35,188 nucleotides of DNA from Candidatus Omnitrophota bacterium (GTDB taxonomy: Bacteria > Omnitrophota > Gorgyraeia > Gygaellales > Profunditerraquicolaceae). Numbering within the stretch: the first letter of the stretch is position 1; each line of letters starts with the position of its first letter. The stretch is taken from NCBI GenBank assembly GCA_023818655.1, contig JAMWCI010000002.1:8437-43624 (forward strand), written 5' to 3'. Of this stretch, positions 15,195 to 24,747 are shown piece by piece. Below the pieces are notes generated by a model. The model saw only the letters and a program-made list of their open reading frames with translations. It did not search any database and was not told where the DNA came from. A program made the position numbers and the translations under genes.

Positions 15195-16748
15195 ATGCTT
15201 AACATTGCAATATGGATAATTACTGCCCTGACGGCAGGGTTCATTGGTTACTTTATCCGCAAACATGTTGCGGAAAAAAAGGTGCAAAGCGCTGAATTGC
15301 AGGCGCAGCGTATTTTGGAACAGGCCAAAAAAGAAGTACAGGATAAGCGCAGGGAGATGGAGCTGGAGGCCAAAGACCTCCTTTACCGGATGCGCCAGGA
15401 TTTTGAAAATGAGACCAAAGAAAGAAGGCAGGAGATTGCCAGCTTAGAAAAAAGATTAGTCCAGAAAGAGGAGAATATAGACAGGAGACTGGATCTTTTG
15501 GAGAAGAAAGAAAAAGAAATAACAATATTAACCGAAAATGCGCGCAAACAGGAAGAAGCGGCTAAAGCAAAAGAAGCGCAGTTGCATAACCTCATTGCTG
15601 AAGAGAAAGAGAGGCTGCAGAAGATATCTTCTCTTTCTGCAGAAGAGGCCAAACAAATACTTTTGAATCGTCTCAATGAAGAGCTGAACAATGAGAAGGC
15701 CGTCTTTATAAAAAAACAAGAGGAGGAGTTGCGCAGCATAGCGGATAAAAAAGCCAAAGAGATATTGAGTCTGGCCATAGAGAGATGCGCGGCGGAACAT
15801 ACGGTAGACTCTACCGTAAGCGTCGTCACCTTGCCTAACGATGAAATGAAGGGGCGCGTTATCGGCCGCGAGGGCAGAAACATCCGCGCCCTGGAAATGG
15901 CCACAGGCGTAGATGTGATTATTGACGACACCCCGGAGGCAGTGACAATTTCTGCTTTTGATGCTGTCCGTAGAGAGATTGCGCGCTTAAGTCTGGAAAA
16001 GCTCATCGCTGACGGAAGGATTCATCCAGGCAGGATAGAGGAAGTGGTAGAGAAAACTAAAAAGGAGATGGATGAGAAAATACGTGAAGAAGGAGAACGC
16101 GTTGCCTTTGAGGTTGGCGTTAACGGATTGCATCCTGAGCTAATTAAATTGCTGGGCAGACTTAAATACCGTACCAGCTTTGGCCAAAACGCCTTGCAGC
16201 ATTCCAGAGAGACCGCCTTTATTTTAGGCGCTATGGCCTCTGAGATGGGTTTAGATTTTAAATTAGCCAGAAGAATAGGGTTGTTGCATGATATAGGCAA
16301 AGCTGTTGACCATCAGGTAGAGGGTACGCATGCAAAGATAGGGGCGGAATTAGCCAAGAAATACAATGAGTCGTCAGAGGTAGTCAGCGCTATTGAGGCG
16401 CATCATGAAGAAACAGTTCCTCAAAGTATTTATGCAGTGCTTGCTGTAGCTGCGGATGCCATAAGCGCTGCCAGGCCCGGAGCGCGCAGAGAAACATTAG
16501 AGACCTATGTCAAGCGTCTGGAGAAATTGGAATCCATAGCCAATCTTTTTAAAGGAGTAGAGAAGTCCTTTGCCATCCAGGCTGGCCGCGAGATACGCGT
16601 AATCGTGCAGCCGGAGAAAATTTCGGATGCCGAGGCAATAAATCTTGCGCGCGAGATTCGTAAGAAAATAGAAGAAGGCATGGAGTATCCTGGACAGATA
16701 AAGGTAACCGTGATTAGGGAAATGCGGGCGATTGAGTATGCAAAATAA
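15195..16748 (+). CDS. rny: Ribonuclease Y
   Basis: Membrane-anchored endoribonuclease that starts mRNA decay. The 517 residues read as an N-terminal transmembrane helix (about 3-20), a long charged coiled coil (about 25-190), a KH RNA-binding domain with [15 protein letters not shown] near residue 220, and an HD domain with the metal-binding pair in [10 protein letters not shown] near residue 365 and AIEAHHEE further on. Length and domain order are standard. GAGGAGGT lies 9 bases before the ATG. ymdB follows directly, the usual rny-ymdB pairing. Confidence 0.97.
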   Translation: MLNIAIWIITALTAGFIGYFIRKHVAEKKVQSAELQAQRILEQAKKEVQDKRREMELEAKDLLYRMRQDFENETKERRQEIASLEKRLVQKEENIDRRLDLLEKKEKEITILTENARKQEEAAKAKEAQLHNLIAEEKERLQKISSLSAEEAKQILLNRLNEELNNEKAVFIKKQEEELRSIADKKAKEILSLAIERCAAEHTVDSTVSVVTLPNDEMKGRVIGREGRNIRALEMATGVDVIIDDTPEAVTISAFDAVRREIARLSLEKLIADGRIHPGRIEEVVEKTKKEMDEKIREEGERVAFEVGVNGLHPELIKLLGRLKYRTSFGQNALQHSRETAFILGAMASEMGLDFKLARRIGLLHDIGKAVDHQVEGTHAKIGAELAKKYNESSEVVSAIEAHHEETVPQSIYAVLAVAADAISAARPGARRETLETYVKRLEKLESIANLFKGVEKSFAIQAGREIRVIVQPEKISDAEAINLAREIRKKIEEGMEYPGQIKVTVIREMRAIEYAK

Positions 16749-16771
16749 AAATCATAACCTTGCCACCAAAG

Positions 16772-17563
16772 ATGAAGATATTATTTATCGGAGATATAGT
16801 AGGTAGCCCTGGCAGAGAGGCGGTGGCAGCCCTATTGCCGGAATTAAAAAAAGAACTTGGTCTGCATTTTATCATCGCCAATGCCGAGAATGCCGCCGGT
16901 GGTTCAGGTATAACCTTAAAGGTAACCCAAGAACTATTTGCCTCAGGCGTAGATGTGCTTACTTCCGGAGACCATATCTGGAAGAAAAGGGAGATACTTG
17001 ATTTTATTGATAATCAAGAAAGGATATTGCGGCCGGCTAATTTTCCCTTTGGTGCGCCAGGTAGGGGTAGTAAGGTTTATGTTACGCCGGACGGTTTTAA
17101 GATAGGGGTGATTAATATAAATGGCCGGGTATTTATGGAGGCGTTAGAATGCCCTTTTAAAACCGCACTTTCCTGCGTCAGGGAGTTGTCAGGAGAAACA
17201 AAAATAATTATTGTGGATATGCACGCAGAGGCGACTTCGGAAAAGGTGGCTTTGGGCTGGTATTTGGATGGGAAGGTATCTGCAGTAATCGGTACGCATA
17301 CCCACATTCAGACTGCGGATGAGAAGATACTGCCTCAGGGCACAGCATATCTTACTGATGCGGGGATGACCGGTCCGTATGATTCTGTAATCGGCAGAAG
17401 AAAAGAGGATGTGCTGGAGCGGTTTTTGACCGCAGTACCAGTAAGATTTGCAGTGGCTAAGGATAATGTGCAATTACACGGAGCGTTTCTGGAAATAGAT
17501 GAGGCAACTGGAAGAGCGAAAGCGATTAGCAGGATTCAGAGGAAGATGCATGCGCAGATTTAA
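16772..17563 (+). CDS. ymdB: YmdB-family metallophosphoesterase (TIGR00282)
   Basis: Dimetal cyclic-nucleotide phosphodiesterase family whose members in Bacillus influence RNase Y-related regulation. Motifs in order: FIGDIVGSPGREA at the N-terminus, NAENAAGGSGIT, SGDHIWKKREIL, DMHAEATSEK and GTHTHIQTADEKILP, which give the metal-binding Asp, Glu, Asn and His residues. ATG at 16772 makes a 263-residue protein beginning MKILFIGDIVG, the family norm; a TTG four codons upstream is less likely. Neither start has a clear ribosome site, and coupling to rny (23-base gap) is plausible. Its end overlaps the next gene by 14 bases. Confidence 0.93.
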   Translation: MKILFIGDIVGSPGREAVAALLPELKKELGLHFIIANAENAAGGSGITLKVTQELFASGVDVLTSGDHIWKKREILDFIDNQERILRPANFPFGAPGRGSKVYVTPDGFKIGVININGRVFMEALECPFKTALSCVRELSGETKIIIVDMHAEATSEKVALGWYLDGKVSAVIGTHTHIQTADEKILPQGTAYLTDAGMTGPYDSVIGRRKEDVLERFLTAVPVRFAVAKDNVQLHGAFLEIDEATGRAKAISRIQRKMHAQI

Positions 17564-19316
17564 AATCAGTATATTGGTCACGCTGTGCCTCCTGATTTAT
17601 CTGTCTCTGCCAAAAGCCCAAGAGGAAGAGCTGGAGTTTAATATAGACGCCTCCTCTCCCACAGTAGCACTGCCTGCCATTTTTAAACCCAACCTTGATT
17701 TAAGTGGTCGGGGATTTCACCGTGAGTCCCTCTGGCCGCAGACTTTAGCTGTAAAAGAGGCGCTGGATGCTTGGCAAAAAGAGATGGGGTTTAGCGGGCT
17801 CTACCGTATTCAATACAACCTCTGGGAGATTGCTCAGCTTTCCAAAGACAAGAATCTGCAGAGAAGGTTATTAGCCAATTATGAAGATATTTTTAAGAGG
17901 ATTACCGATAGCGGAGGGACGGTCATTCTGGATTTATTTGGGACGCCTGCCGGCCTGGGCAAGATCTTAGATAAAAAGAGTCCGCCTTGGGATATGCAGG
18001 CCTTTAAGGCATTTGTGAAAGGCAGGATCTACGATTTAAGCTGTGTAAAGAAATATAATATCTGGTATGAGGTCTGGAGCGCCCCTGATTTAGACGATTT
18101 CTTTCTCGGCAGGAAGCAGGAGTATCTTTTGTTATACAAGGTTATTGCTGAAAGCATAAAGGAATTAGAGGCAGAGACAAAGCTGCACATACCTGTGGGA
18201 GGTCCAAGTGCCAGCTGGTGGTTTCAAAATGTGGATGGCAATACGATTAACTCTCCCGAAAAGAGTCTGATTTATGAACTAATCAGATTCTGCTACAGTA
18301 ATCGTCTCCCCTTGGATTTTATTAGCTGGCACAGTTATACCAGCGACCCCTATGCGGACAAGGAGAATACCGTTTACAGAAAGACAGCAGTTGTGCTTAT
18401 TCGCGATTGGCTGGGCTATTTTGGTTTTGACAGAAACACGCCTTTGTTAATTACGGAATGGAATTACGACCGGGATGCTAATTTATTGGCAGAGCGAGAC
18501 GAGAAATCTTATATTAACTCCAGTTACATATTTAGCCGGCTGAAAAATATGTGGGAGGCAGGGATAGATAATCAGATATTTTTCTGTCTGGAAGATTTTA
18601 AAAACAATAGCGAAGGTATAGTGAGGAATATTGGTGTATTTTCCTTTGACCAGGAATACTCAGAATACAAAGGGGGACCAAAACCGCTCTGTAAGGCCTT
18701 TCGCCTGCTTAGCTTACTGGGTAAGGATATGTTTATGGTTAAGACAGAGGATGTCTTTGCAGGGATAATCGCCACCAAGAGCCAGGAGGGTATAAATATT
18801 CTCGTATATAATTACATAGACCCAGAAATCGCCATGAGCTATATTGCTAGAAACATCGCCCTGCTTTCTGCATCGCAACGACAGGCGGTGATTACCTTGA
18901 TTAAAACAGGCAAATTATCAAATGACTCGGTGAGCACGCAAAACCTTGGACTATTGCGGGTAAGCGGTCCGGTGAAATCTATGTTGAAGAAGGCGCAGGA
19001 TTTTGCGAATAAGGCCTTGCAATTTCAGAGCGCAGACCGCAAACTCGCTATAAATATCAAGAATTTCAATGGAGAGTATCTCCGAGAACACTATATCATC
19101 GATGCCTCTTCATCTGCAGGGTGCGACTTGGTGCCTCTTGAAAAAACAGAGCTTACTGTCAATGATACGTTGCAGGAAAAGCTGGTCTTGGCGCCTTATT
19201 CTGTTCATCTGCTTCTTTTTAAGAAGAAACCGCCTGAGCCAAAACCAGCTGCAATCCCAGAAAACAGAGATGAGAAGGCAAATCTCTCACCGCAAAATGG
19301 AACAGTTGAATTGTAA
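17550..19316 (+). CDS. Secreted GH39-like glycosidase-fold protein lacking the usual acid/base Glu
   Basis: A 588-residue exported protein with a signal peptide (MRRFK, hydrophobic core ILVTLCLLIYLSL, cleavage near PKAQ). The body resembles the (beta/alpha)8 fold of GH39 beta-xylosidase relatives: FDLFGTP-like strand (VILDLFGTP), KYNIWYEVW followed by SAPD (residues 177-180), FISWHSYTSDPY, and LLITEWNYDRD with the candidate nucleophile Glu303. In GH39 the segment after EVW is normally NEP, whose Glu is the acid/base; here it is SAP, so that residue is missing. A C-terminal beta-sandwich-like part follows, then a Pro/Glu tail. ATG at 17550 has AGAGGAAG before it. Substrate unknown; it may be a pseudo-enzyme or use another acid. 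Confidence 0.7.
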   Translation: MRRFKISILVTLCLLIYLSLPKAQEEELEFNIDASSPTVALPAIFKPNLDLSGRGFHRESLWPQTLAVKEALDAWQKEMGFSGLYRIQYNLWEIAQLSKDKNLQRRLLANYEDIFKRITDSGGTVILDLFGTPAGLGKILDKKSPPWDMQAFKAFVKGRIYDLSCVKKYNIWYEVWSAPDLDDFFLGRKQEYLLLYKVIAESIKELEAETKLHIPVGGPSASWWFQNVDGNTINSPEKSLIYELIRFCYSNRLPLDFISWHSYTSDPYADKENTVYRKTAVVLIRDWLGYFGFDRNTPLLITEWNYDRDANLLAERDEKSYINSSYIFSRLKNMWEAGIDNQIFFCLEDFKNNSEGIVRNIGVFSFDQEYSEYKGGPKPLCKAFRLLSLLGKDMFMVKTEDVFAGIIATKSQEGINILVYNYIDPEIAMSYIARNIALLSASQRQAVITLIKTGKLSNDSVSTQNLGLLRVSGPVKSMLKKAQDFANKALQFQSADRKLAINIKNFNGEYLREHYIIDASSSAGCDLVPLEKTELTVNDTLQEKLVLAPYSVHLLLFKKKPPEPKPAAIPENRDEKANLSPQNGTVEL

Positions 19317-20556
19317 TTCTCTTAAAGAAAAGACCAGGCATGTCTATACAGTTTCCGAAATTACCCAAGAGATAAAAATTATTTTAGAATCTGGCTTTGC
19401 GCAGGTCTGGGTAGAAGGAGAGGTTTCTAATTATCGCGAACATCCCTCAGGACATCTCTACTTTTCTTTAAAAGACAAAACGGCAGTCCTCTCCGCCGCC
19501 ATATTCAATTATCGCAGCAAAGGTATAAAATTTAAGATTGAGAATGGATTAAAGGTGGTTTGTTTTGGCAGAATTGATGTGTATCCGCCTCACGGTGGTT
19601 ATAAAATGGTAGTGGAAAAAATCGAGCCGCAAGGGATAGGCAGTTTGCAATTGGCCTTAGAGCAGCTGAAGCAGAAGCTGGAAAAAGAAGGTTTATTTGC
19701 CATTGAGAATAAAAGACCCCTGCCGTATCTACCATCAAAAATAGGAATAATTACCTCTTTATCCGGAGCGGCAATAAAAGACATTTTGAAAGTTTTGGAC
19801 AGGCGCTTCGCTGATATACACGTTATTATTCATCCGGCGCAGGTGCAGGGAGAGACTGCAAAATTTGAGATTGCCCAGGCGATAAACCAAGTCAACCGTT
19901 TTAATGAAACCTTGCCCGCAAAACAGCGGATTGAAGCCCTGATTGTCGGACGAGGAGGCGGCAGCGCAGAGGACCTTTGGGCATTCAACGAGGAGATCGT
20001 TGCCAGGGCGATATACCATTCTAAAATCCCGGTAATCTCTGCTGTAGGGCATGAACGTGACGTAACTATAGCGGATTTGGTAGCGGATAAACGCGCAGCT
20101 ACTCCTTCGCAAGCAGCGGAACTTATTGTTCCGGAAAAAGAAGAGATACGTCAAGAAATTAATGATTATATCAATAGACTCTATAGCGCTATCAGTCATA
20201 TCTTGCAACTATGGCAAAGCAGGTTGGAAGCTAACGAGAAGAAATTAAGCCTGCTTAATCCTTTGAGTCTCTTAATACAGCATAAGGCAAGGATTCTGGA
20301 TTTAGCCAGGCAGATTTATATCCGCGCCGAACATTTTTTAAAATTAAAAGAAGCCAGATTTAAGGCGGCAGCGGAAAAACTTTCTAGTCTCAGCCCATTA
20401 AACATCTTAAGCCGCGGATACAGCATAACCTTTAGGGCAGAAGACGGCGCAATCATAAAGGAGGCAAAAGAACTAAGGACTGACCAGATAATCAGAACCA
20501 AGCTCTATAAGGGAGAGATTTTGAGTCGGGTAACCGAGTTGGCCAAAAATGGTTGA
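19297..20556 (+). CDS. xseA: Exodeoxyribonuclease VII large subunit
   Basis: Large subunit of the single-strand-specific exonuclease VII. An N-terminal OB-fold domain (YTVSEITQEIKIILESGF, VWVEGEVSNYREHPSGHLYFSLKD) is followed by the catalytic domain with GIITSLSGAAIKDIL, the glycine-rich VGRGGGSAEDLWAFNEE and SAVGHERDVTIADLVADKRAATPSQAAEL, and then a helical C-terminal region that binds small subunits, ending with LSRGYSI. The long upstream extension of the frame overlaps the preceding gene; ATG at 19297 gives 419 residues and a normal N-terminus. ATG at 19270 is also possible; neither has a good ribosome site. xseB lies 95 bases downstream. Confidence 0.95.
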   Translation: MEQLNCNSLKEKTRHVYTVSEITQEIKIILESGFAQVWVEGEVSNYREHPSGHLYFSLKDKTAVLSAAIFNYRSKGIKFKIENGLKVVCFGRIDVYPPHGGYKMVVEKIEPQGIGSLQLALEQLKQKLEKEGLFAIENKRPLPYLPSKIGIITSLSGAAIKDILKVLDRRFADIHVIIHPAQVQGETAKFEIAQAINQVNRFNETLPAKQRIEALIVGRGGGSAEDLWAFNEEIVARAIYHSKIPVISAVGHERDVTIADLVADKRAATPSQAAELIVPEKEEIRQEINDYINRLYSAISHILQLWQSRLEANEKKLSLLNPLSLLIQHKARILDLARQIYIRAEHFLKLKEARFKAAAEKLSSLSPLNILSRGYSITFRAEDGAIIKEAKELRTDQIIRTKLYKGEILSRVTELAKNG

Positions 20557-20651
20557 GGCAAAATTCTGATAGTTTTGTTTAAGGTGCCTATCGACATTGG
20601 GAGAGCGGGCGGGTGGTTTGCGAGATTAGAATTTTATCGGAGGAGATATAA

Positions 20652-20885
20652 ATGGCGGAGATAAAATTTGAGGAAGCGCTGAAGAGGTTGGAGAAGATAA
20701 TTGCGGAACTGGAAGAAGGGAATCTATCTCTTGATGAGGCGTTAAAAAAATACCAAGAGGGCATAGAACTTTCTAGGGTTTGCCACGGCAGATTAGAGAA
20801 CGCAAAGAAAAAGATAGATATACTGGTGAAAAACAGAAAGGGCGAATTTGAATTAAAGCCATTTGATGAGGGCAAAGAGGGATGA
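20652..20885 (+). CDS. xseB: Exodeoxyribonuclease VII small subunit
   Basis: A 77-residue helical subunit, several copies of which bind XseA. Signature sequence KFEEALKRLEKIIAELEEG with LSLDEALKKYQEGIEL, then a short coiled tail (CHGRLENAKKKIDIL). GGAGGAG is placed well before the ATG. Its stop overlaps the dxs start as ATGA, the common xseA-xseB-dxs linkage. The 95-base gap upstream shows no ORF or convincing terminator. Confidence 0.95.
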   Translation: MAEIKFEEALKRLEKIIAELEEGNLSLDEALKKYQEGIELSRVCHGRLENAKKKIDILVKNRKGEFELKPFDEGKEG

Positions 20886-22741
20886 GCCTGTTGGAAATAA
20901 TACTGAAGCCGCAGGATTTAAAGAGGCTTACGCCAGAGCAGTTACCTCTGTTGGCTACGGAGGTAAGGCAACGGATTATAGAAATAGTTTCTAAGAATGG
21001 AGGACATCTGGCTTCCAGTCTTGGCGCCGTAGACTTAATTATCGCGCTGCATTATTGCCTGGATATGGAGAAGGATAAAGTCATCTTTGATGTCGGTCAC
21101 CAGGCATACGCGCATAAGATATTAACCGGAAGAAACAAAGACTTTGCCCTGTTGCGGCAGTATGGAGGCATAAGCGGTTTTCCATGTAAAGAGGAATCGG
21201 TACATGACCCTTTTACTACAGGGCATTCCTCTACGGCAGTATCCCTGGCCTTGGGTTTGTCCTGCGCACAGGATTATTTGCCTAATGAAGAACGTTTTAA
21301 GGTAGTGGCAGTAATCGGGGACGGCTCATTAAGCGGGGGTCTTTGTTTTGAAGGCCTGAATAATGCCGGGCATCTGAAAAGAGATTTGTTGATTGTTCTA
21401 AATACAAATGAATTGAGTATCGCTGCCAACGCCGGCGCATTAAGCACTTATATAAACAAGATTATCTCTCTTCCGATTTATAATCGCTTCAAGAGTTCAT
21501 TAGAGAATTTTGTGACTAGCCGTCTACCCAAGGGGAGCCGTCTGATAAAGATTGCCAATAAGTTTGAAGAGCAGTTAAAAGGCCTGTTTGTTCCGGGGAT
21601 TTTGTTTGAAGAACTGGGGTTTCGTTACTTTGGTCCATTTAACGGCCATGATTTATCTTCATTGATAAAAGTGCTGAAGAATATTCTTTCCATAAACGGA
21701 CCAAAGCTTTTTCATGTAATAACCCAGAAAGGCAGAGGTTATCCTCCGGCGGAAAAAGAACCGGTGAGGTTCCATGGCACAGGACCTTTTGATATCGCTA
21801 CTGGCAGGGTAAGTTCTCTTTCCACAGGCAGTAAAACATTTACAGAGATATTCAGTTCTGCATTGCTGGAGGAGGCAGAGAAGGATAGGCGGATAGTCGC
21901 TATAACCGCGGCTATGCCTGATGGCACAGGTTTGGATAAATTCCGCGATAAGTATCCAGAGAGATTTTTTGATGTTGGTATCGCTGAGGCGCACGCTGTA
22001 TGTTTTGCTGCCGGGCTTGCCAAAGGGTCTCTGCGGCCGGTGGTGGCTATCTACTCCACATTTTTACAAAGGGCATATGACCAGGTTGCCCAGGACTTGG
22101 CTTTGCAGGATCTGCCCGTAGTCTTAGCCATTGACCGCGCCGGTATCGTTGGAGAAGACGGCGCGACGCACCAGGGGATTTTTGATATCGCATATCTAAG
22201 GAGTGTGCCTAATATATGTATTATGGCGCCTAAGAACGGTCAGGAGTTAAAACTAATGTTAAAATTTGCCATAGATTTTAACAGACCCGTGGCGCTGCGT
22301 TATCCCAAGGCCTCTGTTTATGCAGAAGACTTGCCTATCTTGCCTATTGAATTGGGCAAAGGAGAGTTGTTGTCTACAGGCAATGATTTCTGCGTGCTGG
22401 CGTTAGGCAGTATGGTGCCTGTAGCGTTAGAGGCGATAGGATTGTTGCAGAAAGAGGGGATTTCTGGAACATTGGTTAATGCGCGTTTTGTCAAGCCCCT
22501 GGATGAGAATTTTATCAAGAGCGTCTGCGCAGGGAAAAAATATATTTTTACCATAGAGGAGGGCATCTTAGAAGGAGGTTTTGGCAGCGCAGTGGCGGAT
22601 TTATTAAACCGACCCGTAGTAAAAATTGGCCTACCCTGCGCATTTATCCCTCATGGAAAAAGGGATATCCTGCTGGATAAATACGGATTGAGCGCTCAGG
22701 CAATATGCAGTAAGATAAAGGCAAGGTTATGGGCAAGATAA
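20882..22741 (+). CDS. dxs: 1-deoxy-D-xylulose-5-phosphate synthase
   Basis: Thiamine-diphosphate enzyme joining pyruvate and glyceraldehyde-3-phosphate, the first step of the MEP isoprenoid pathway. The 619 residues show GGHLASSLGAVDL, FDVGHQAYAHKILTGR, the cofactor-binding GDGSLSGG followed by LNNAGHLKRD and LNTNELSI (the usual form is LNDNEMSI, with the Mg-binding second Asn kept), then the transketolase central domain DVGIAEAHAV, DRAGIVGEDGATHQG, and the C-terminal transketolase domain. Length is typical. Because Dxs is present the cell should make isoprenoids by the MEP route. The 3' end overlaps the ferredoxin gene by 13 bases. Confidence 0.97.
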   Translation: MSLLEIILKPQDLKRLTPEQLPLLATEVRQRIIEIVSKNGGHLASSLGAVDLIIALHYCLDMEKDKVIFDVGHQAYAHKILTGRNKDFALLRQYGGISGFPCKEESVHDPFTTGHSSTAVSLALGLSCAQDYLPNEERFKVVAVIGDGSLSGGLCFEGLNNAGHLKRDLLIVLNTNELSIAANAGALSTYINKIISLPIYNRFKSSLENFVTSRLPKGSRLIKIANKFEEQLKGLFVPGILFEELGFRYFGPFNGHDLSSLIKVLKNILSINGPKLFHVITQKGRGYPPAEKEPVRFHGTGPFDIATGRVSSLSTGSKTFTEIFSSALLEEAEKDRRIVAITAAMPDGTGLDKFRDKYPERFFDVGIAEAHAVCFAAGLAKGSLRPVVAIYSTFLQRAYDQVAQDLALQDLPVVLAIDRAGIVGEDGATHQGIFDIAYLRSVPNICIMAPKNGQELKLMLKFAIDFNRPVALRYPKASVYAEDLPILPIELGKGELLSTGNDFCVLALGSMVPVALEAIGLLQKEGISGTLVNARFVKPLDENFIKSVCAGKKYIFTIEEGILEGGFGSAVADLLNRPVVKIGLPCAFIPHGKRDILLDKYGLSAQAICSKIKARLWAR

Positions 22742-22932
22742 AGATTGACGCAGAAAAATGCAAGGGCTGTTTGCTGTGTATAAATGTCTGCCCTAAGAGG
22801 CTGATTAGGGAAAGCAAGGGCTTGAATAGTTATGGTGCTAAACCCGCAGAGTTTAAGGAAGATTCATCTTGTTTAGGGTGCGGGCTATGTGCAATAATTT
22901 GCCCTGATTGTTGTATAGAAGTATATAAATAG
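22729..22932 (+). CDS. korD: 2[4Fe-4S] ferredoxin, delta subunit of 2-oxoacid:ferredoxin oxidoreductase
   Basis: A 67-residue ferredoxin-like electron carrier. Two clusters are indicated by CKGCLLCINVCP (Cys 11, 14, 17, 21) and CLGCGLCAIICP (Cys 48, 51, 54, 58); two more cysteines, C61 and C62, follow. It heads a D-A-B-C gene set, and its start lies within the end of dxs. It should pass electrons between the TPP-containing beta subunit and soluble ferredoxin. The substrate class of the complex cannot be read from this subunit. Confidence 0.92.
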   Translation: MGKIKIDAEKCKGCLLCINVCPKRLIRESKGLNSYGAKPAEFKEDSSCLGCGLCAIICPDCCIEVYK

Positions 22933-22948
22933 GTATAGCAGGGGATTG

Positions 22949-24016
22949 ATGCGGCAAGAAAAAATAACTAAAGAAAAGGTTTTAATGACTGGAAATGAAG
23001 CTATGGCGCGCGGAGCGATTGAAGCAGGGTGCTCTTTCTATGCCGGATATCCTATTACGCCCCAGAATGAGATTCCTGCCTATATGGCGATACAGATGCC
23101 TGCATCAGGAGGCGTATTCATTCAGGCGGAATCGGAGATAGCGGCGATAAATATGGTCTTTGGCGCAGCTGCTGCCGGAACAAGGGCGATGACTTCTTCT
23201 TCCAGCCCCGGTGTCAGTCTTATGCAAGAGGGGATTTCCTATATTGCCGGAGCGGCTTTGCCGGCGGTCATTTTAAATGTTATGCGCGGAGGGCCGGGAT
23301 TAGGCAACATCGCTCCCAGCCAGTCGGATTATTTCCAGGCTACCCGCTCAGGCGGTCATGGAGATTATCGCTGTATCGTGCTGGCGCCGGGTTCTGTTCA
23401 GGAGGCCTATGATATTATGCCTATTGCTTTTGATTTGGCAGATAAATACCGTAATCCGGTGATGGTGCTTAGCGATGGGATGCTCGGGCAGATGATGGAG
23501 CCAATACAAATCACCAAGTCGCCACGCCATCAGCCTGCCAGGTATAAAAAACCTTGGGCCCTGACTGGATGCAGAAATAGAAAGCCAAATGTAGTGAAAT
23601 CTTTTTATATCGCCGAAGGGGAGTTAGAGAGGTGGAATTTAGAGCTGCAGAAAAAATACCAAGCCATAGAGAAAAATGAGCAGCGGTTAGAGAGTATGTT
23701 TAGCCACGAAGCAGAGACAATAATTGTCTCTTACGGCACGATGGCGCGGATTGCCAAGAGTCTGGTAATGAAATTACGCAGCCGCGGCAAAAAGATAGGC
23801 CTGATTAGACCTATAACTCTATGGCCATTTCCTAAAAAGGGATTTAACTCCTTGAAGAGAAACCAAAAAATCTTAGTGGTAGAGATGTCCTATGGTCAGA
23901 TGTTGGAAGACGTAAGGATGGCAGTAGGCGATAAGTTTAAAGTTGGGTTTCTGGGGCGTAGCGGCGGAGGCATACCGAAAGAAACAGAAATAGTCAGGGC
24001 ATTAGAAAGACTATAA
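22949..24016 (+). CDS. korA: 2-oxoacid:ferredoxin oxidoreductase alpha subunit (KorA/VorB type)
   Basis: Alpha chain (355 residues) of a CoA-dependent oxidoreductase that splits a 2-oxoacid to acyl-CoA and CO2 with reduction of ferredoxin, or runs in reverse for CO2 fixation. Marks include GNEAMARGAIEAGCSFYAGYPITPQNEI, FIQAESEIAAINMVFGAAAAG, TSSSSPGVSLMQEGISY and the C-terminal domain end VVEMSYGQML with FLGRSGGG. ATG at 22949 with AGGGG before it is preferred over the TTG three bases upstream. The sequence resembles VorB/KorA-type enzymes more than pyruvate oxidoreductase; 2-oxoglutarate or branched-chain 2-oxoacids are the likely substrates. Confidence 0.92.
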   Translation: MRQEKITKEKVLMTGNEAMARGAIEAGCSFYAGYPITPQNEIPAYMAIQMPASGGVFIQAESEIAAINMVFGAAAAGTRAMTSSSSPGVSLMQEGISYIAGAALPAVILNVMRGGPGLGNIAPSQSDYFQATRSGGHGDYRCIVLAPGSVQEAYDIMPIAFDLADKYRNPVMVLSDGMLGQMMEPIQITKSPRHQPARYKKPWALTGCRNRKPNVVKSFYIAEGELERWNLELQKKYQAIEKNEQRLESMFSHEAETIIVSYGTMARIAKSLVMKLRSRGKKIGLIRPITLWPFPKKGFNSLKRNQKILVVEMSYGQMLEDVRMAVGDKFKVGFLGRSGGGIPKETEIVRALERL

Positions 24017-24021
24017 TCGTT

Positions 24022-24747
24022 ATGGAAAGAACAATCAGCAGAACATTTTCTTTGAAGAACGTACGCACGCATTACTGCCCCGGATGCGGCCATGGTATAG
24101 CCCATCGGTTGGTGGCAGAGGTAGTGGATGAGTTGAATATACGCGATAGGGTCATCGGTATTGCGCCGGTAGGTTGCGCGGTTATTGCTTACGACTACTG
24201 GAATTTTGATTGCGCTGAGGCTGCTCATGGCCGGGCTTTGGCCGTAGCCACAGCTATCAAACGTGTCCGTCCGGAAAATATTGTTTTTACTTATCAGGGA
24301 GACGGAGACCTTGCTGCCATAGGCACCAATGAGACTATTCATGCCGCAAACCGGGGAGAGAATCTTACTGTGCTATTCATCAATAACGCTATTTACGGCA
24401 TGACCGGCGGTCAGATGGCTCCCACTACGCTTATCGGTCAAAAGACCGCCACTACGCCGGAAGGCCGCGATAACCATCAGGGATATCCGCTGAAAATCAG
24501 TGAGATGCTGGGTATCCTTCCAGCAGTAAAATACGTAGAGCGCACAGCGGTGTATTCACCGCAGCAGATTATGCAAACCAAACAGGCGATAAAACAGGCT
24601 TTTATTAATCAGTTAGAAAATAAAGGATTCTCTCTGGTAGAGATTCTCTCTCCCTGTCCTACATACTGGGGTATGTCTGCGCAAGAAGCGATGGAGTGGA
24701 TTAGGGATGTGATGAGCAAGGAATATCCACTGGGTAAGATAAAATGA
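24022..24747 (+). CDS. korB: 2-oxoacid:ferredoxin oxidoreductase beta subunit (TPP-binding)
   Basis: A 241-residue thiamine-diphosphate subunit. THYCPGCGHGIAHRL at the N-terminus, APVGCAVIAYDYW, AHGRALAVATAIKRV, the TPP/Mg motif YQGDGDLAAIGTNE with FINNAIYGMTGGQMAPTT, and CPTYWGMS near the end are all characteristic of KorB/VorA-type chains. It begins 5 bases after korA and overlaps korC by ATGA. Together the four subunits link 2-oxoacid metabolism to ferredoxin, consistent with an anaerobic lifestyle. Confidence 0.94.
   Translation: MERTISRTFSLKNVRTHYCPGCGHGIAHRLVAEVVDELNIRDRVIGIAPVGCAVIAYDYWNFDCAEAAHGRALAVATAIKRVRPENIVFTYQGDGDLAAIGTNETIHAANRGENLTVLFINNAIYGMTGGQMAPTTLIGQKTATTPEGRDNHQGYPLKISEMLGILPAVKYVERTAVYSPQQIMQTKQAIKQAFINQLENKGFSLVEILSPCPTYWGMSAQEAMEWIRDVMSKEYPLGKIK

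Noticed and set aside
15383-16006. Minus-strand open frame of 207 codons
   Set aside because: Lies wholly within rny, antisense to its coiled coil and KH region. Its Ser/Phe/Leu-rich composition is the complement of Lys/Glu-rich coding sequence.
19759-20208. Minus-strand open frame of 149 codons
   Set aside because: Antisense shadow of xseA across its catalytic motifs; no ribosome site or recognisable domain.
23896-24342. Minus-strand open frame of 148 codons crossing the korA/korB junction
   Set aside because: Both forward genes are certain and the frame has no family signature.
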